Shown: positions 50,511 to 59,879, numbered from the stretch's first letter. The stretch: DNA of 64,000 nucleotides from Vogesella oryzae (GCF_902829295.1 NZ_CADEPL010000012.1:91022-155021), one strand, 5' to 3'. Notes: a model not told the origin generated them from the sequence alone. Translations and numbers: made by a program.

Positions 50511-51953
50511 TTACAGCAGGAACAGGCTGGCCAGCCCCAAGAAGATGAAGAATCCGCCGGAGTCGGTACAGGCGGTAATCAGCACGCTGGAGCCTACCGC
50601 CGGATCCTTGCCAAAGCGTTCCATGGTGGTCGGAATCAGCACCCCCATGGTGGCGGCCAACATCAGATTCAGCGTGGTAGCGGCCAGCATCACCAGCCCC
50701 AGCGAGAAGTTGCCATACATCATCCAGGCCAGCAGGCCGAGCATGCCGCCCCATACCAGCCCGTTGATGACACTGACACCCAGTTCCTTGCGCCACAGCC
50801 GCTGCGCCTGCCCGGCCTGTAATTGGCCAGTGGCCAGGGCACGCACGATCATGGTGATGGTCTGGTTGCCGGAGTTACCACCGATACCGGCCACGATCGG
50901 CATCAAGGCCGCCAACGCCACCAGTTTCTCGATCGAGCCTTCGAATGCGCCGATTACCCGACTGGCAACAAAGGCGGTACACAGGTTGATCGCCAGCCAC
51001 GACCAGCGGTTTTTCACCGAGTCGATGACCGGTGCGAACAGGTCTTCCTCTTCCTTCAAACCGGCCAGGTTCAGCGCCTCGGTGTCCGATTCCTCGCGGA
51101 TCACGTCCACCATCTCGTCCACGGTCAGGCGGCCAACCAGCACGCCCTTGTCGTCGACGACCGGCGCGGTCACCAGGTCATAACGCTCGAACGCCAGCGC
51201 CGCATCCACCGCTTCTTCTTCCGGGCTGAAACTCACCACCTCGGTGGCCATGATGTCGGCCACCAGTGCTTCCGGATCGGAGATCAGCAGCTTGCGGATC
51301 GGCAGCACGCCTTTGAGCACGCCGTCTTCATCGGTAACGAAAATCTTGTCGGTCTGGTGCGGCAGCTCGTCGAAGCGGCGCAGGTAGCGCAACACTACCT
51401 CGCAGCTCACGTCGGCGCGGATTCTCACCAGATCGAAGTCCATCAGCGCACCGATCTGGTGCTCTTCATAGGACAGTGCGGATTGCAGCTGCTGGCGCTC
51501 TTCCTCGTCGAGGCTGCCCATCACCTCGTACACCACCTGGCGCGGCAAGTCGGGAGCCAGGTCCGCCAGCTCGTCGGCGTCCAGCTGTTCGGCAGCCGCC
51601 ACCAGCTCATGCTGCTCCATCGACTCGATCAACGATTCGCGTACCGCGTCGGACACTTCCAGCAGGATGTCGCCTTCATCGTCGCCATCCACCAGATCCC
51701 ACACCAGCAGGCGGTCTTCCAGTGGCAACGCTTCCAGAATGTAGGCAATGTCGGCCGGGTGCAGTCCCTGCAGCTTATGCTCCAGCTCGGCCAGATTCTG
51801 TTTGTGAACCAGCGATTCCACCAGGTCATGCCGCGGCATATCCTGGCGATGCACGAGCTCCTCCACCAGCCGCTGGCGCTCGATAAGGCGCTGCACCTGG
51901 AGCAGGTTTTCCTGCAGACGATCGGTAGGTTGTTTCTTGTCGACAACCGTCAT
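50511..51953 (-). CDS. mgtE: Magnesium transporter MgtE
   Basis: A 480-residue Mg2+ channel. The cytoplasmic MgtE-N domain (residues 30-150, LHPADIAYILEALPLEDRLLVWDLV) is followed by a CBS pair (MDFDLVRIRADVSCEVVLRYLRR and DIMATEVVSFSPEEEAVDAALAFERYDLVTAPVVDDKGVLVG). Five C-terminal membrane helices follow, with LMPIVAGIGGNSGNQTITMIVRALATG, which lines the pore. In the family, gating by Mg2+ binding to the N and CBS domains is established. prmC follows after 3 bases. Confidence 0.95.
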   Translation of the reverse strand: MTVVDKKQPTDRLQENLLQVQRLIERQRLVEELVHRQDMPRHDLVESLVHKQNLAELEHKLQGLHPADIAYILEALPLEDRLLVWDLVDGDDEGDILLEVSDAVRESLIESMEQHELVAAAEQLDADELADLAPDLPRQVVYEVMGSLDEEERQQLQSALSYEEHQIGALMDFDLVRIRADVSCEVVLRYLRRFDELPHQTDKIFVTDEDGVLKGVLPIRKLLISDPEALVADIMATEVVSFSPEEEAVDAALAFERYDLVTAPVVDDKGVLVGRLTVDEMVDVIREESDTEALNLAGLKEEEDLFAPVIDSVKNRWSWLAINLCTAFVASRVIGAFEGSIEKLVALAALMPIVAGIGGNSGNQTITMIVRALATGQLQAGQAQRLWRKELGVSVINGLVWGGMLGLLAWMMYGNFSLGLVMLAATTLNLMLAATMGVLIPTTMERFGKDPAVGSSVLITACTDSGGFFIFLGLASLFLL

Positions 51954-52157
51954 GCACGTCTCCTTCCGCCCAAGGCGGAGCGCACGCGCAGTCCGGCAAA
52001 AGGCGGGGTTATTGGTCAGCCAGTCTGGCTGTTAAAAGATAGGGCAAGTGATAACTGGGTAAGTCCATGAGTTAAACCGCGCTCCCTGCGCAGCCATCAC
52101 GAAAGAGGCGCGCATTGTACCATGCCGCCTGCTGGCAGCGGTTACCGATTGTTGACA

Positions 52158-52192
52158 GAAAAACGGCCGCAGGCAGGCTGCCGGCGGCCGTT
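52158..52192 (-). terminator. Rho-independent terminator of aroE-mtgA
   Basis: AACGGCCGC / GCGGCCGTT with an inner GGCA-TGCC pairing, followed on the minus strand by a T run, 20 bases past the mtgA stop. Confidence 0.8.
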
Positions 52193-52211
52193 CAGTTGGT
52201 TTGCGGAGGGC

Positions 52212-52898
52212 TCAAGGGGTGTCGGCATAGGCCATGCGCCGCTGGATGATGCGGGTCTTGCGGCCCAGCCCCGGCGCATTGCGATGCTCGTCATAAAAAC
52301 GCGGATTTGGCACCATTGCGGCCAACTTGGCGGCCTGTCCGGCCGACAACGTCGCCGCACTGCTGCGGTAGTAATGTCTGGCAGCCGCCTCGGCACCAAA
52401 TACGCCATTACCCCACTCGATCACGTTGAGATAGATCTCGAAGATGCGGCGCTTGTCCATCACCGCCTCCAGCATCACCGTGATGGCCGCCTCCTCCAGC
52501 TTGCGCCACGGTGTCTTGCGGCTCGACAGGAACAGGTTCTTGGCCAGTTGCTGACTGATGGTGGAGCCACCGGCCACAATGCGCCCCTGCTTCAGATTTT
52601 TGTCAAAGGCTGCCTCGATGCCATCCCAGTCGAAACCTTCGTGGTCGACAAACTTGGCATCTTCGGCAGCGATCAATGCCCGCTTGAGATTGCCGGATAT
52701 CCGCTGGTACGGCACCCACTTGTGACGCAATTCGGCGTTCGGATCGTCTTCCTGCAGCGCAGCCAGCCGCTCGGTCATGAAGGCGCTGGCCGAGGGATTG
52801 TTAGTCCGCCAGTAGACGATATGGGCAAATATCCACAAGTTGTACAGAAAAAGGGCGGCCAACAGCACCGCCCCGATTCGAAAAACCAGGCGCAACAC
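52212..52898 (-). CDS. mtgA: Monofunctional peptidoglycan transglycosylase
   Basis: A 228-residue GT51 enzyme that polymerises lipid II. One N-terminal membrane anchor (VFRIGAVLLAALFLYNLWIFAHIVYW) is followed by the GT51 motifs: the catalytic glutamate in AAEDAKFVDHEGFDWDGI, GGSTISQQLAKNLFLS, RKLEEAAITVMLE and KRRIFEIYLNVIEWGNGVFG. The GTG start at 52898 directly follows the aroE stop (TAAGTG), so it is probably coupled to aroE. Confidence 0.94.
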   Translation of the reverse strand: MLRLVFRIGAVLLAALFLYNLWIFAHIVYWRTNNPSASAFMTERLAALQEDDPNAELRHKWVPYQRISGNLKRALIAAEDAKFVDHEGFDWDGIEAAFDKNLKQGRIVAGGSTISQQLAKNLFLSSRKTPWRKLEEAAITVMLEAVMDKRRIFEIYLNVIEWGNGVFGAEAAARHYYRSSAATLSAGQAAKLAAMVPNPRFYDEHRNAPGLGRKTRIIQRRMAYADTP

Positions 52899-53720
52899 TT
52901 AGGCCAGCACCTCGCGCAGCTGGTTGGTTACCTTGCGGGTCTCCGGCTGCACGCCACGCCAGATGCGGAACGCTTCTGCCGCCTGCTCCACCAGCATGCC
53001 GAGGCCATCGGCCAGCATGCCGCAATGCTCGGACTGGGCGCGGCGCAGGAACGGGGTCAGCCCGCGGCTGTACACCATGTCGTAGGCCAGCGAACGGCCA
53101 CTAAAGATGCCGGCCGGGATCGGCGGCAATTCGCCGGACAGGCTGGTAGAAGTACCGTTGATAATGATATCGAACTGCTGGCCGGCCAGTGCTTCATAGC
53201 CGCAGGCACTAATATGGCCCAGTTCGCGGAACTGGTGCGCCAGCGCATCGGCCTTGATCACGGTACGGTTGGCAATGGTCACGCTAGCCGGCTTTTCCGC
53301 CAGAATGGACGGCAGCACGCCACGCACGGCACCGCCAGCACCCAGCAACAGTACGCGCTGGCCGGCCATCGGCACATCGAGGTTTTCCACGATGTCGCGC
53401 ACCAGACCGACGCCATCGGTGTTATCGCCATAGACCTTGCCATCACGGAAAGTCAGGGTGTTGACCGCTTCGGCCAGCCGGGCGTTGTCGCTTACTTCGT
53501 CGGCGACACGGAAGGCATCACCCTTGAACGGCAAGGTCACATTCAGCCCCTTGCCACCGGCAGCGGCAAAGGCGGAAACCACTTCTTCAAACTTGCCCAG
53601 ATCGGCAAACAGTTTTTCATATTGCAGCGCCTGACCGGTGGCATTGGCGAACTCGGTATGGATAAACGGAGACTGGCTGTGCGACACAGGGTTTCCGATG
53701 ACGGCATAACGATCAATCAT
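52899..53720 (-). CDS. aroE: Shikimate dehydrogenase
   Basis: A 273-residue NADPH-dependent enzyme of aromatic amino acid synthesis. It begins with YAVIGNPVSHSQSPFIH. The catalytic lysine and aspartate are in NVTLPFKGDAF and GDNTDGVGLVRD. The NADP loop is LLLGAGGAVRGVLPSI, and NGTSTSLSGELPPIP follows. It has normal family length. Confidence 0.96.
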   Translation of the reverse strand: MIDRYAVIGNPVSHSQSPFIHTEFANATGQALQYEKLFADLGKFEEVVSAFAAAGGKGLNVTLPFKGDAFRVADEVSDNARLAEAVNTLTFRDGKVYGDNTDGVGLVRDIVENLDVPMAGQRVLLLGAGGAVRGVLPSILAEKPASVTIANRTVIKADALAHQFRELGHISACGYEALAGQQFDIIINGTSTSLSGELPPIPAGIFSGRSLAYDMVYSRGLTPFLRRAQSEHCGMLADGLGMLVEQAAEAFRIWRGVQPETRKVTNQLREVLA

Positions 53721-53830
53721 GGTTTACATCTTCCGATAAGGGTAATTGGGCAAGCCGGTGGCAGCCGCTTGGCCGAAGGCACACTTTGCCTTGTCGGACA
53801 GGAAACTGCAACCGTTGCCCCGCCTTGCTG

Positions 53831-54280
53831 TCAGCCCTGAATCCACGGCAGCCCCGCTGCCTTCCAGCCGTTGACGCAACCACGATGCTGCGCGGCATCA
53901 CGATCCCCCTCGAAACCCTCCAGAATATTGTAGGCATCGCGGTAGCCAGCCTCTGCGGCCAACTTGGCGGCTTCATCCGAGCGGGCACCGGAGCGACAGA
54001 TGAACAGCACGGTCGCGTCCTTGGGGACTTGAGCCTCCAACTGGGCGACAAACTGGGTATTTGGCTGCATGCCGGGGAAAGTGCGCAGCTCCACCCGTAC
54101 CGCATCTGGCACCACGCCGACGAACTGCCATTCGGCAGCACTGCGTACATCGACAATCACGCAGCCCAGCGATGCCTGACGCAACGCCCAGGCTTCTGCA
54201 GGCAGCAAGGCACCACTGTAAGCAAGACCCAGTTGCGCGCCGCGTTCACGCGCGGTAGCCAGCAGGTTTTCTGTTGTCAT
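53831..54280 (-). CDS. Rhodanese-domain sulfurtransferase-like protein
   Basis: A 149-residue single rhodanese domain. The active-site loop is FICRSGARSDEAA with the reactive cysteine, and VIVDVRSAAEWQFVGVVPDAVRVELRTFPGM is the usual N-terminal half. The C-terminal NILEGFEGDRDAAQHRGCVNGWKAAGLPW is the typical ending of this subgroup. No signal peptide is seen. The physiological sulfur acceptor is unknown. Confidence 0.88.
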   Translation of the reverse strand: MTTENLLATARERGAQLGLAYSGALLPAEAWALRQASLGCVIVDVRSAAEWQFVGVVPDAVRVELRTFPGMQPNTQFVAQLEAQVPKDATVLFICRSGARSDEAAKLAAEAGYRDAYNILEGFEGDRDAAQHRGCVNGWKAAGLPWIQG

Positions 54281-54399
54281 GTCGTTTTCCTTCTAGTACT
54301 GGCGCCAAGCGCCGCGGTTGAATGGATTGTCATCGGGACATCACAGTCTTTCCTGCATGATAATGGCCACCATTAACCAGCGTCCAAGCCTCAGAGCAA

Positions 54400-54446
54400 A
54401 GCACCAACTTGAGGCATCAACATCATGCAAACCCCAATTTGGTGCA
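54400..54446 (+). promoter_or_regulatory. Tandem NtrC-binding sites upstream of glnA
   Basis: Site 1 (54400-54416) is AGCACC-N5-GAGGCA and site 2 (54430-54446) is AACCCC-N5-GGTGCA, compared with the NtrC consensus TGCACC-N5-GGTGCA. Their centres are 30 bases apart (about three helical turns). They lie about 97 and 127 bases before the predicted start site, very close to the enhancer layout at E. coli glnA. The remaining 54281-54594 region has no gene. Confidence 0.65.
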
Positions 54447-54508
54447 TCATAATGGGGCAGATGCGGACCACGCTTGCGTAAACGCCCAGAAATAGCGCCG
54501 TAATAATC

Positions 54509-54524
54509 TGGCACGCTTCATGCT
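54509..54524 (+). promoter_or_regulatory. Sigma-54 promoter of glnA
   Basis: TGGCACG-CTTCA-TGCT places GG and GC with the exact -24/-12 spacing of the consensus TGGCACG-N4-TTGC, with one mismatch. Transcription should begin near 54535, about 60 bases before glnA. Confidence 0.8.
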
Positions 54525-54594
54525 TTACCCGTGGCACACCTGTATTTAGTGCCTTTCTATCCCCGGCACATAGCTTTCTCACTAGGAGATATCC

Positions 54595-56013
54595 ATGGCG
54601 GTTGCAGACGTAGTCAAGCTGATTCAAGACAACGACGTTAAATTTGTCGACTTGCGCTTTACCGACACAATGGGTAAAGAGCAGCACGTAACCATCCCGG
54701 CACACGTACTGCTGGAAGATGCCGACGAGTGGTTCGAACGCGGTCACGCTTTCGACGGCTCCTCCATCGCTGGCTGGAAAGGCATCCAGGCCTCCGACAT
54801 GCTGCTGATGGCCGACCCGGCTACCGCCAAGATCGACCCGTTCTACGACGAGCCGACCGTATTCATGTCCTGCGACGTGATCGATCCGGCCGACGGCAAG
54901 GGCTACGACCGCTGCCCGCGCTCCGTTGCCAAGCGCGCCGAAGCCTACCTGAAGGCCTCCGGTATTGGTGACACCGCCTTCTTTGGTCCGGAACCGGAAT
55001 TCTTCATTTTCGACAGCATCACCTGGGGCACCGACATGTCCGGCTGCTTCGTGAAGATCAAGGCAGAAGAAGCTGCCTGGGCCTCCGCCGAAGAATTCGA
55101 AGGCGGCAACACCGGCCACCGTCCGGGCGTGAAAGGCGGCTACTTCCCGGTACCGCCGGTTGACTCCTCGCAAGACATCCGCTCGGCCATGGTGCTGCTG
55201 CTGGAAGAGCTGGGCGTACCGGTTGAAGTACATCACCACGAAGTGGCCACCGCCGGCCAGAACGAAATCGGCACCAAGTTCAGCACCCTGACCCAGCGTG
55301 CCGACTGGACCCAGATCCTGAAGTACGTGGTACACAACGTAGCGCACAGCTACGGCAAGACCGCGACCTTCATGCCGAAACCGATCGTTGGCGACAACGG
55401 CTCCGGCATGCACGTTCACCAGTCCATCTGGAAAGACGGCAAGAACCTGTTCGCCGGTGACGGCTACGCCGGCCTGTCCGATACCGCCCTGTACTACATC
55501 GGCGGCATCATCAAGCATGCCAAGGCACTGAACGCCATCACCAACCCGGGTACCAACTCCTACAAGCGTCTGGTTCCGCACTACGAAGCGCCGGTAAAAC
55601 TGGCCTACTCCGCCAAGAACCGTTCCGCTTCCATCCGTATCCCGCACGTAGCCAACCCGAAAGGCCGCCGCATCGAGGCTCGCTTCCCGGATCCGCTGGC
55701 CAACCCGTACCTGGCTTTCTCCGCCCTGCTGATGGCGGGTCTGGATGGTATCCAGAACAAGATCCACCCGGGCGATGCTGCCGACAAGAACCTGTACGAT
55801 CTGCCGCCGGAAGAAGACAAGCTGATTCCGACCGTGTGCGCCTCGCTGGATGAAGCCCTGGCCGCGCTGGATGCAGACCGCGAGTTCCTGACCCGTGGCG
55901 GTGTATTCTCCAACGAATGGATCGACGCCTACATCGAACTGAAGATGAAGGAAGTGAACCTGACCCGCATGACTACCCACCCGGTAGAATTCGCGATGTA
56001 CTACAGCCTGTAA
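54595..56013 (+). CDS. glnA: Glutamine synthetase type I
   Basis: A 472-residue dodecameric enzyme that joins ammonia and glutamate. Motifs: [12 protein letters not shown] (N-terminal loop), [12 protein letters not shown] (metal glutamates), [33 protein letters not shown] and [18 protein letters not shown] carries the adenylylation tyrosine (Tyr401), so GlnE control is expected. It is preceded by AGGAGA and the sigma-54/NtrC region. Codon use suggests strong expression. Confidence 0.98.
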   Translation: MAVADVVKLIQDNDVKFVDLRFTDTMGKEQHVTIPAHVLLEDADEWFERGHAFDGSSIAGWKGIQASDMLLMADPATAKIDPFYDEPTVFMSCDVIDPADGKGYDRCPRSVAKRAEAYLKASGIGDTAFFGPEPEFFIFDSITWGTDMSGCFVKIKAEEAAWASAEEFEGGNTGHRPGVKGGYFPVPPVDSSQDIRSAMVLLLEELGVPVEVHHHEVATAGQNEIGTKFSTLTQRADWTQILKYVVHNVAHSYGKTATFMPKPIVGDNGSGMHVHQSIWKDGKNLFAGDGYAGLSDTALYYIGGIIKHAKALNAITNPGTNSYKRLVPHYEAPVKLAYSAKNRSASIRIPHVANPKGRRIEARFPDPLANPYLAFSALLMAGLDGIQNKIHPGDAADKNLYDLPPEEDKLIPTVCASLDEALAALDADREFLTRGGVFSNEWIDAYIELKMKEVNLTRMTTHPVEFAMYYSL

Positions 56014-56037
56014 GCGACTCGACCCCGCGTACAGCTG

Positions 56038-56069
56038 AAACCCCGCACCGGCAACGGTGCGGGGTTTTT
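56038..56069 (+). terminator. Rho-independent terminator of glnA
   Basis: CCCCGCACCG / CGGTGCGGGG with loop GCAA and a T run, 25 bases past the glnA stop. The C(GCAA)G tetraloop is especially stable. Confidence 0.92.
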
Positions 56070-56139
56070 CATATCCGGCAGCATGACGGCAGCGCGGTAA
56101 TTTACTATCATCCGCACAGGTCCACCTTCCGTAACGCCG

Positions 56140-56586
56140 ATGCCCCGCTATCTGACCGCCCTGTTGCTGGCAACCTGCTGCACCACCGCCAATGCCGACA
56201 CCATCTACAAGTTTGTCGACAAGGACGGGCATGTCACCTTCACCAATGTGCCCAGAGTAGGCGCCAATGCCATTATGGTCAGCCCCAATGGCACGACACC
56301 CAGCACAAGTCCACGCCGCAAGGCCGCGCTCGAATCCCAGCCCCCCGCAGCGCCCGGCATGCCCAGCATCGATGCCGGCACCCAGCGCCAGCGCGATGTT
56401 AGCCGCCGCCGCATTCTGGAGACAGAGCTTGCCAACGAGCACAAGGCACTACTGATCGCGCGTGGCGCCTTGCTTGATGCGCAGCAGAAAAACAGCAGCA
56501 AGCCCGAGCAGTTACTGCGCCTGCGCGACGAGGTTACCGATCGCGAGCGCAATATTGAGGCATTGAAGCGGGAACTGGGCGGATAA
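56140..56586 (+). CDS. DUF4124-domain periplasmic protein
   Basis: A 148-residue secreted protein with signal MPRYLTALLLATCCTTANA. The DUF4124 motif is DTIYKFVDKDGHVTFTNVP. A Pro/Ser-rich linker and a C-terminal helix pair follow (RRRILETELANEHKALLIARGALLDAQQ and LRDEVTDRERNIEALKRELG). DUF4124 proteins often lie between glnA and ntrB in betaproteobacteria. Their role is unknown, and a part in nitrogen regulation is not implied by sequence. Confidence 0.85.
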   Translation: MPRYLTALLLATCCTTANADTIYKFVDKDGHVTFTNVPRVGANAIMVSPNGTTPSTSPRRKAALESQPPAAPGMPSIDAGTQRQRDVSRRRILETELANEHKALLIARGALLDAQQKNSSKPEQLLRLRDEVTDRERNIEALKRELGG

Positions 56587-56587
56587 A

Positions 56588-56634
56588 TGCACTAAACTAG
56601 TGCATAAGCCTTTTCTGCACTAGTTTGTAGCACC
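56588..56634 (+). promoter_or_regulatory. NtrC-like sites and inverted repeat upstream of ntrB
   Basis: TGCACT-N5-AGTGCA (56588-56604) is a perfect dyad that matches the NtrC consensus TGCACC-N5-GGTGCA apart from one symmetric change. A second, weaker site (TGCACT-N5-GTAGCA, 56616-56632) follows 28 bases later. AAACTAGTGCA (56594-56604) and TGCACTAGTTT (56616-56626) also form an 11-base inverted repeat, which could act as a terminator-like stem for the preceding gene. Autoregulation of ntrBC is inferred. Confidence 0.55.
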
Positions 56635-56641
56635 CGCAAGT

Positions 56642-56657
56642 GGGCTTGCTTCTTGCT
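56642..56657 (+). promoter_or_regulatory. Possible sigma-54 promoter of ntrBC
   Basis: GGGCTTGCTTCTTGCT has GG and GC in -24/-12 spacing with a good TTGC -12 element and a poorer -24. It would start transcription near 56669, 24 bases before ntrB. Confidence 0.4.
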
Positions 56658-56692
56658 AGTTGCATGCCACACCAACATCGGGCATCCGCCAC

Positions 56693-57745
56693 ATGACAAC
56701 GCATGCATATTCCGGACTGGAACTGCTCGATACCCCGGTCCTGATCGTCGAGCGCAGCGGGCTGCTGCACTTCGTCAATCCCGCCTGTGAAGACCTGCTT
56801 GGTATCAGCCATAAAGAGCTGAAAAAGCTCACCCTGTACGAACGCTTCCATAACAACAAGCCGCTGCGCAATGCGGTGCAAATGGCCCTGGACCACGCCG
56901 GCAGCTTTATCGAGCACGATCTGGAGCTGCTGCCCGATGGCGCCGAAGCCATCCACGTCGGCCTCACCGTCACCCCGATCGACAGCCCGCCACGGCTGGC
57001 CCTGCTGGAGATGCGCCCTATCGACCAGCAACTGCGCATCGTCAACGAAGAGCGCCACCTGTTGCAGCAGCAAGCCAATCGCGAGCTGATCCGCAATCTG
57101 GCGCACGAAATCAAGAACCCATTGGGTGGAATCCGCGGCGCAGCACAATTGCTTGAGCATGAAATTGCCGACCGCCCGGAGTTGCTGGAATACACCGAAG
57201 TCATCCGCGAAGAGGCACTACGGCTGCAGCATCTGGTCGATCGCCTGCTGGCGCCGCATCGCCGCCATGTCGCCAGCGACGTCAACATCCACGAAGTGCT
57301 GGAACGGGTGCGCAGCATCATGCTGGCCGAGTACCCGCAAAACCTGAACATCCGCCGCGACTACGATACCAGCCTGCCACTGTTGGCCGCCGACAAGGAG
57401 CAGCTGATCCAGGTGGTACTCAACATCGGCAAGAATGCGGTACAGGCCATGAAAGGCAGCGGCGAGCTGATTTTGCGTACTCGCGTGGCACGCCAGGTCA
57501 CGCTGGCACGCAAGCGCCATAACCTGGCACTGAAATTGCAAATCATCGACAACGGCCCGGGTATCCCGGAGGAAATCCGCGAGCACGTGTTCTATCCGCT
57601 GATCACCGGCCGTGCCGAAGGGACCGGCCTCGGGCTCACCCTGGCACAGACCTTCGTGCACCAGCACGGCGGCACCATCGAATTCGACTCCCGGCCCGGC
57701 CACACCTGCTTCACGGTGCTGCTGCCGTTCGGCCCGGATCAATAA
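56693..57745 (+). CDS. ntrB: Nitrogen regulation sensor kinase NtrB (GlnL)
   Basis: A 350-residue cytoplasmic histidine kinase without membrane segments. A PAS domain (residues 8-70) is followed by the H box RNLAHEIKNPLGGIRGAAQLL with His138. The N box is VVLNIGKNAVQAM, and the G boxes are IIDNGPGIPEEI and GRAEGTGLGLTLAQTFV. It phosphorylates NtrC under nitrogen limitation, with control by PII. The start MTTHAYSGLELLDTPVLIV was chosen over a TTG 11 codons upstream. Confidence 0.96.
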   Translation: MTTHAYSGLELLDTPVLIVERSGLLHFVNPACEDLLGISHKELKKLTLYERFHNNKPLRNAVQMALDHAGSFIEHDLELLPDGAEAIHVGLTVTPIDSPPRLALLEMRPIDQQLRIVNEERHLLQQQANRELIRNLAHEIKNPLGGIRGAAQLLEHEIADRPELLEYTEVIREEALRLQHLVDRLLAPHRRHVASDVNIHEVLERVRSIMLAEYPQNLNIRRDYDTSLPLLAADKEQLIQVVLNIGKNAVQAMKGSGELILRTRVARQVTLARKRHNLALKLQIIDNGPGIPEEIREHVFYPLITGRAEGTGLGLTLAQTFVHQHGGTIEFDSRPGHTCFTVLLPFGPDQ

Positions 57746-57774
57746 CCCGAATCAATACACAAGGCCAAGCCAGC

Positions 57775-59238
57775 ATGACGCAAACAGTCTGGATCATCGA
57801 CGACGACAAAGCCATCCGCTGGGTACTGGAAAAGTCCCTGGCCCGCAGCGGCATTGCCTATACCAGCTTTCCCACCGCCGACGATGCGCTGAACGCACTG
57901 TATGACAGCACGCCCAGCGTCATCATCAGCGATATCCGCATGCCCGGCACCGATGGCCTCAAATTCCTGGCCAAGGTCAAACAGGAGCACCCGGACCTGC
58001 CGGTGATCGTGATGACCGCGCACTCCGATCTGGACTCCGCGGTGGCGGCATTCCAGGGCGGCGCCTTCGAGTACCTGCCCAAACCGTTCGATGTCGATCA
58101 GGCAGTGGCGCTGATCGAGCGCGCGCTGGCAGAGAGCCGCAGCAGCGAGAACGACAACGAGGCGGCGGTGGATATGCCCACCCTGCTCGGCCAGGCACCG
58201 GCGATGCAGGATGTGTTCCGCGCCATCGGCCGCTTGAGCCAGTCCAGCGTCACCGTGCTGATTACCGGCGAATCCGGCTCCGGCAAGGAGCGCGTCGCCG
58301 AGGCACTGCATCGCCACTCGGTGCGCGCCGGCAAGCCGTTCATCGCGCTGAACACCGCCGCCATCCCGAAAGACCTGCTGGAGTCCGAACTGTTCGGCCA
58401 CGAAAAAGGCGCCTTCACCGGCGCACTGGGCACCCGCCGCGGCCGCTTCGAAGAGGCCGAAGGCGGCACGCTGTTCCTCGATGAAATCGGCGACATGCCC
58501 ACCGAGCTGCAAACCCGCTTGCTGCGGGTGCTGTCCGATGGCCATTTCTACCGCGTCGGCGGCCATACCCCGATCAAGGCCAATGTGCGTGTGATCGCCG
58601 CCACCCACCAGAACCTGGAAGAACACGTCAAACAGGGCAAGTTCCGCGAAGACTTGTTCCACCGCCTGAACGTGATCCGGCTGCGCCTGCCAGCGCTGCG
58701 CGAACGCAATGAAGACATTCCGTTGCTGACCCGCCACTTCCTGGCCCGCAGTGCGGCCAACCTCGGTGTCGAACCGAAACGCCTCACCGAGGCAGCGATG
58801 GAACTGGTACGCCACTACCCGTTCCCGGGCAACGTGCGACAGCTGGAGAACCTGTGCCAGTGGATTACCGTGATGGCACCGGGCCAAACCGTAGAAGCCA
58901 CCGATCTGCCGCCGGAGTTCCGCAACGAGCACGAGCCGGCCGCCAGCGAAGCCGTCACCTCCGGCAGCGTGGCCGTAGCAACGGCAGCGCCCCCGGCCGG
59001 CCCCGCTGTCGCTGGTGACTGGACCCAGCTGCTGGCACGTGAAGTCAGCCAGCGTCTGGCAGCAGGCGAAACCGGCATCATCGATGACCTGACCGCCCGC
59101 TTCGAAAGCACCTGCATCCGCAGCGGCCTCGTCCATACCGGTGGGCGCAAGGTGGAAGCGGCGCAATTGCTGGGCTGGGGACGCAACACGCTGACCCGCA
59201 AGATCCAGGAGCTGGGCCTGGAGCTGGGCAGCGAGTGA
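57775..59238 (+). CDS. ntrC: Nitrogen regulation response regulator NtrC (GlnG)
   Basis: A 487-residue sigma-54 activator. The receiver domain has Asp53 in VIISDIRMPGTDG. The AAA+ domain contains ITGESGSGKE (Walker A), ELFGHEKGAFTGA (the GAFTGA sigma-54 contact) and GGTLFLDEIGDMP (Walker B). The C-terminal Fis-type helix-turn-helix reads GRKVEAAQLLGWGRNTLTRKIQELGL. It lies 29 bases after ntrB. It presumably acts at the glnA enhancer sites in this window and on its own operon. Confidence 0.97.
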   Translation: MTQTVWIIDDDKAIRWVLEKSLARSGIAYTSFPTADDALNALYDSTPSVIISDIRMPGTDGLKFLAKVKQEHPDLPVIVMTAHSDLDSAVAAFQGGAFEYLPKPFDVDQAVALIERALAESRSSENDNEAAVDMPTLLGQAPAMQDVFRAIGRLSQSSVTVLITGESGSGKERVAEALHRHSVRAGKPFIALNTAAIPKDLLESELFGHEKGAFTGALGTRRGRFEEAEGGTLFLDEIGDMPTELQTRLLRVLSDGHFYRVGGHTPIKANVRVIAATHQNLEEHVKQGKFREDLFHRLNVIRLRLPALRERNEDIPLLTRHFLARSAANLGVEPKRLTEAAMELVRHYPFPGNVRQLENLCQWITVMAPGQTVEATDLPPEFRNEHEPAASEAVTSGSVAVATAAPPAGPAVAGDWTQLLAREVSQRLAAGETGIIDDLTARFESTCIRSGLVHTGGRKVEAAQLLGWGRNTLTRKIQELGLELGSE

Positions 59239-59753
59239 TGCATATCATCGAGCCGCGGCACCTAGACGCCACGCAGCAGCAACAACTGGCTGCGCTGCTG
59301 CAGGACTGCGTCAACGGCGGCGCCTCGGTAGGCTTTCTCGCGCCGCTTTCCGGCCAGGAAGCGGCACATTACTGGCAACAGCTGGCGCGCGAGCTGCATC
59401 CCACCAGCCTGCGCTGCTGGCTGGCGCTGCACGACGACAGCATCGTCGGCACGGTGCAGCTTGCGTTGTGCGGCAAGGCCAACGGTCGCCACCGTGGCGA
59501 AATCCAGAAGCTGCTGGTGCATAGCCGCCACCGTGGCCGCGGTATCGCTCGCCAACTGATGCAGGCGGCAGAACAGGCGGCCCGCGAGGTTGGCCGCAGC
59601 TTGCTGGTGCTGGACACCGACAGCGAGTCCGTCGCCGCCAGCCTCTATCCCGGCTGGGGTTGGCAGCCCGCCGGCGATATCCCCGCTTACGCCGCCCGAC
59701 CGGATGGCGTGCTGCATGCCACGCGCTACTTTTATAAATTGTTGCCTGGCTGA
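59238..59753 (+). CDS. GNAT-family N-acetyltransferase
   Basis: A 171-residue acetyltransferase from the ATG at 59238 (a GTG one codon earlier is possible). It overlaps the ntrC stop as TGATG. The acetyl-CoA loop is VHSRHRGRGIARQLMQAAEQAA (Q/RxxGxG/A), followed by LVLDTDSESVAASLYPGWGWQPAGDIP. The substrate is unknown. Coupling to ntrC suggests co-expression, but a nitrogen role is not shown. Confidence 0.88.
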   Translation: MHIIEPRHLDATQQQQLAALLQDCVNGGASVGFLAPLSGQEAAHYWQQLARELHPTSLRCWLALHDDSIVGTVQLALCGKANGRHRGEIQKLLVHSRHRGRGIARQLMQAAEQAAREVGRSLLVLDTDSESVAASLYPGWGWQPAGDIPAYAARPDGVLHATRYFYKLLPG

Positions 59754-59879
59754 GCAGGCGTTAAACGCGCTAAAGCCGCACACCACCGCCCGCCTTGCGC
59801 GCAAGGTGTGAGGCGACGTCCGCCGGCGCAAGCCTGCCGTGATACACACAAGCTTGCGCCAGACGACCTCGCCGCCTGA

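Noticed and set aside
54391..56442. A 683-codon minus-strand frame over glnA
   Set aside because: It is the shadow of glnA and the DUF4124 gene. It has no recognisable domain and a composition typical of antisense frames.
57739..59166. A 475-codon minus-strand frame over ntrC
   Set aside because: It is antisense to a complete NtrC with all functional motifs.
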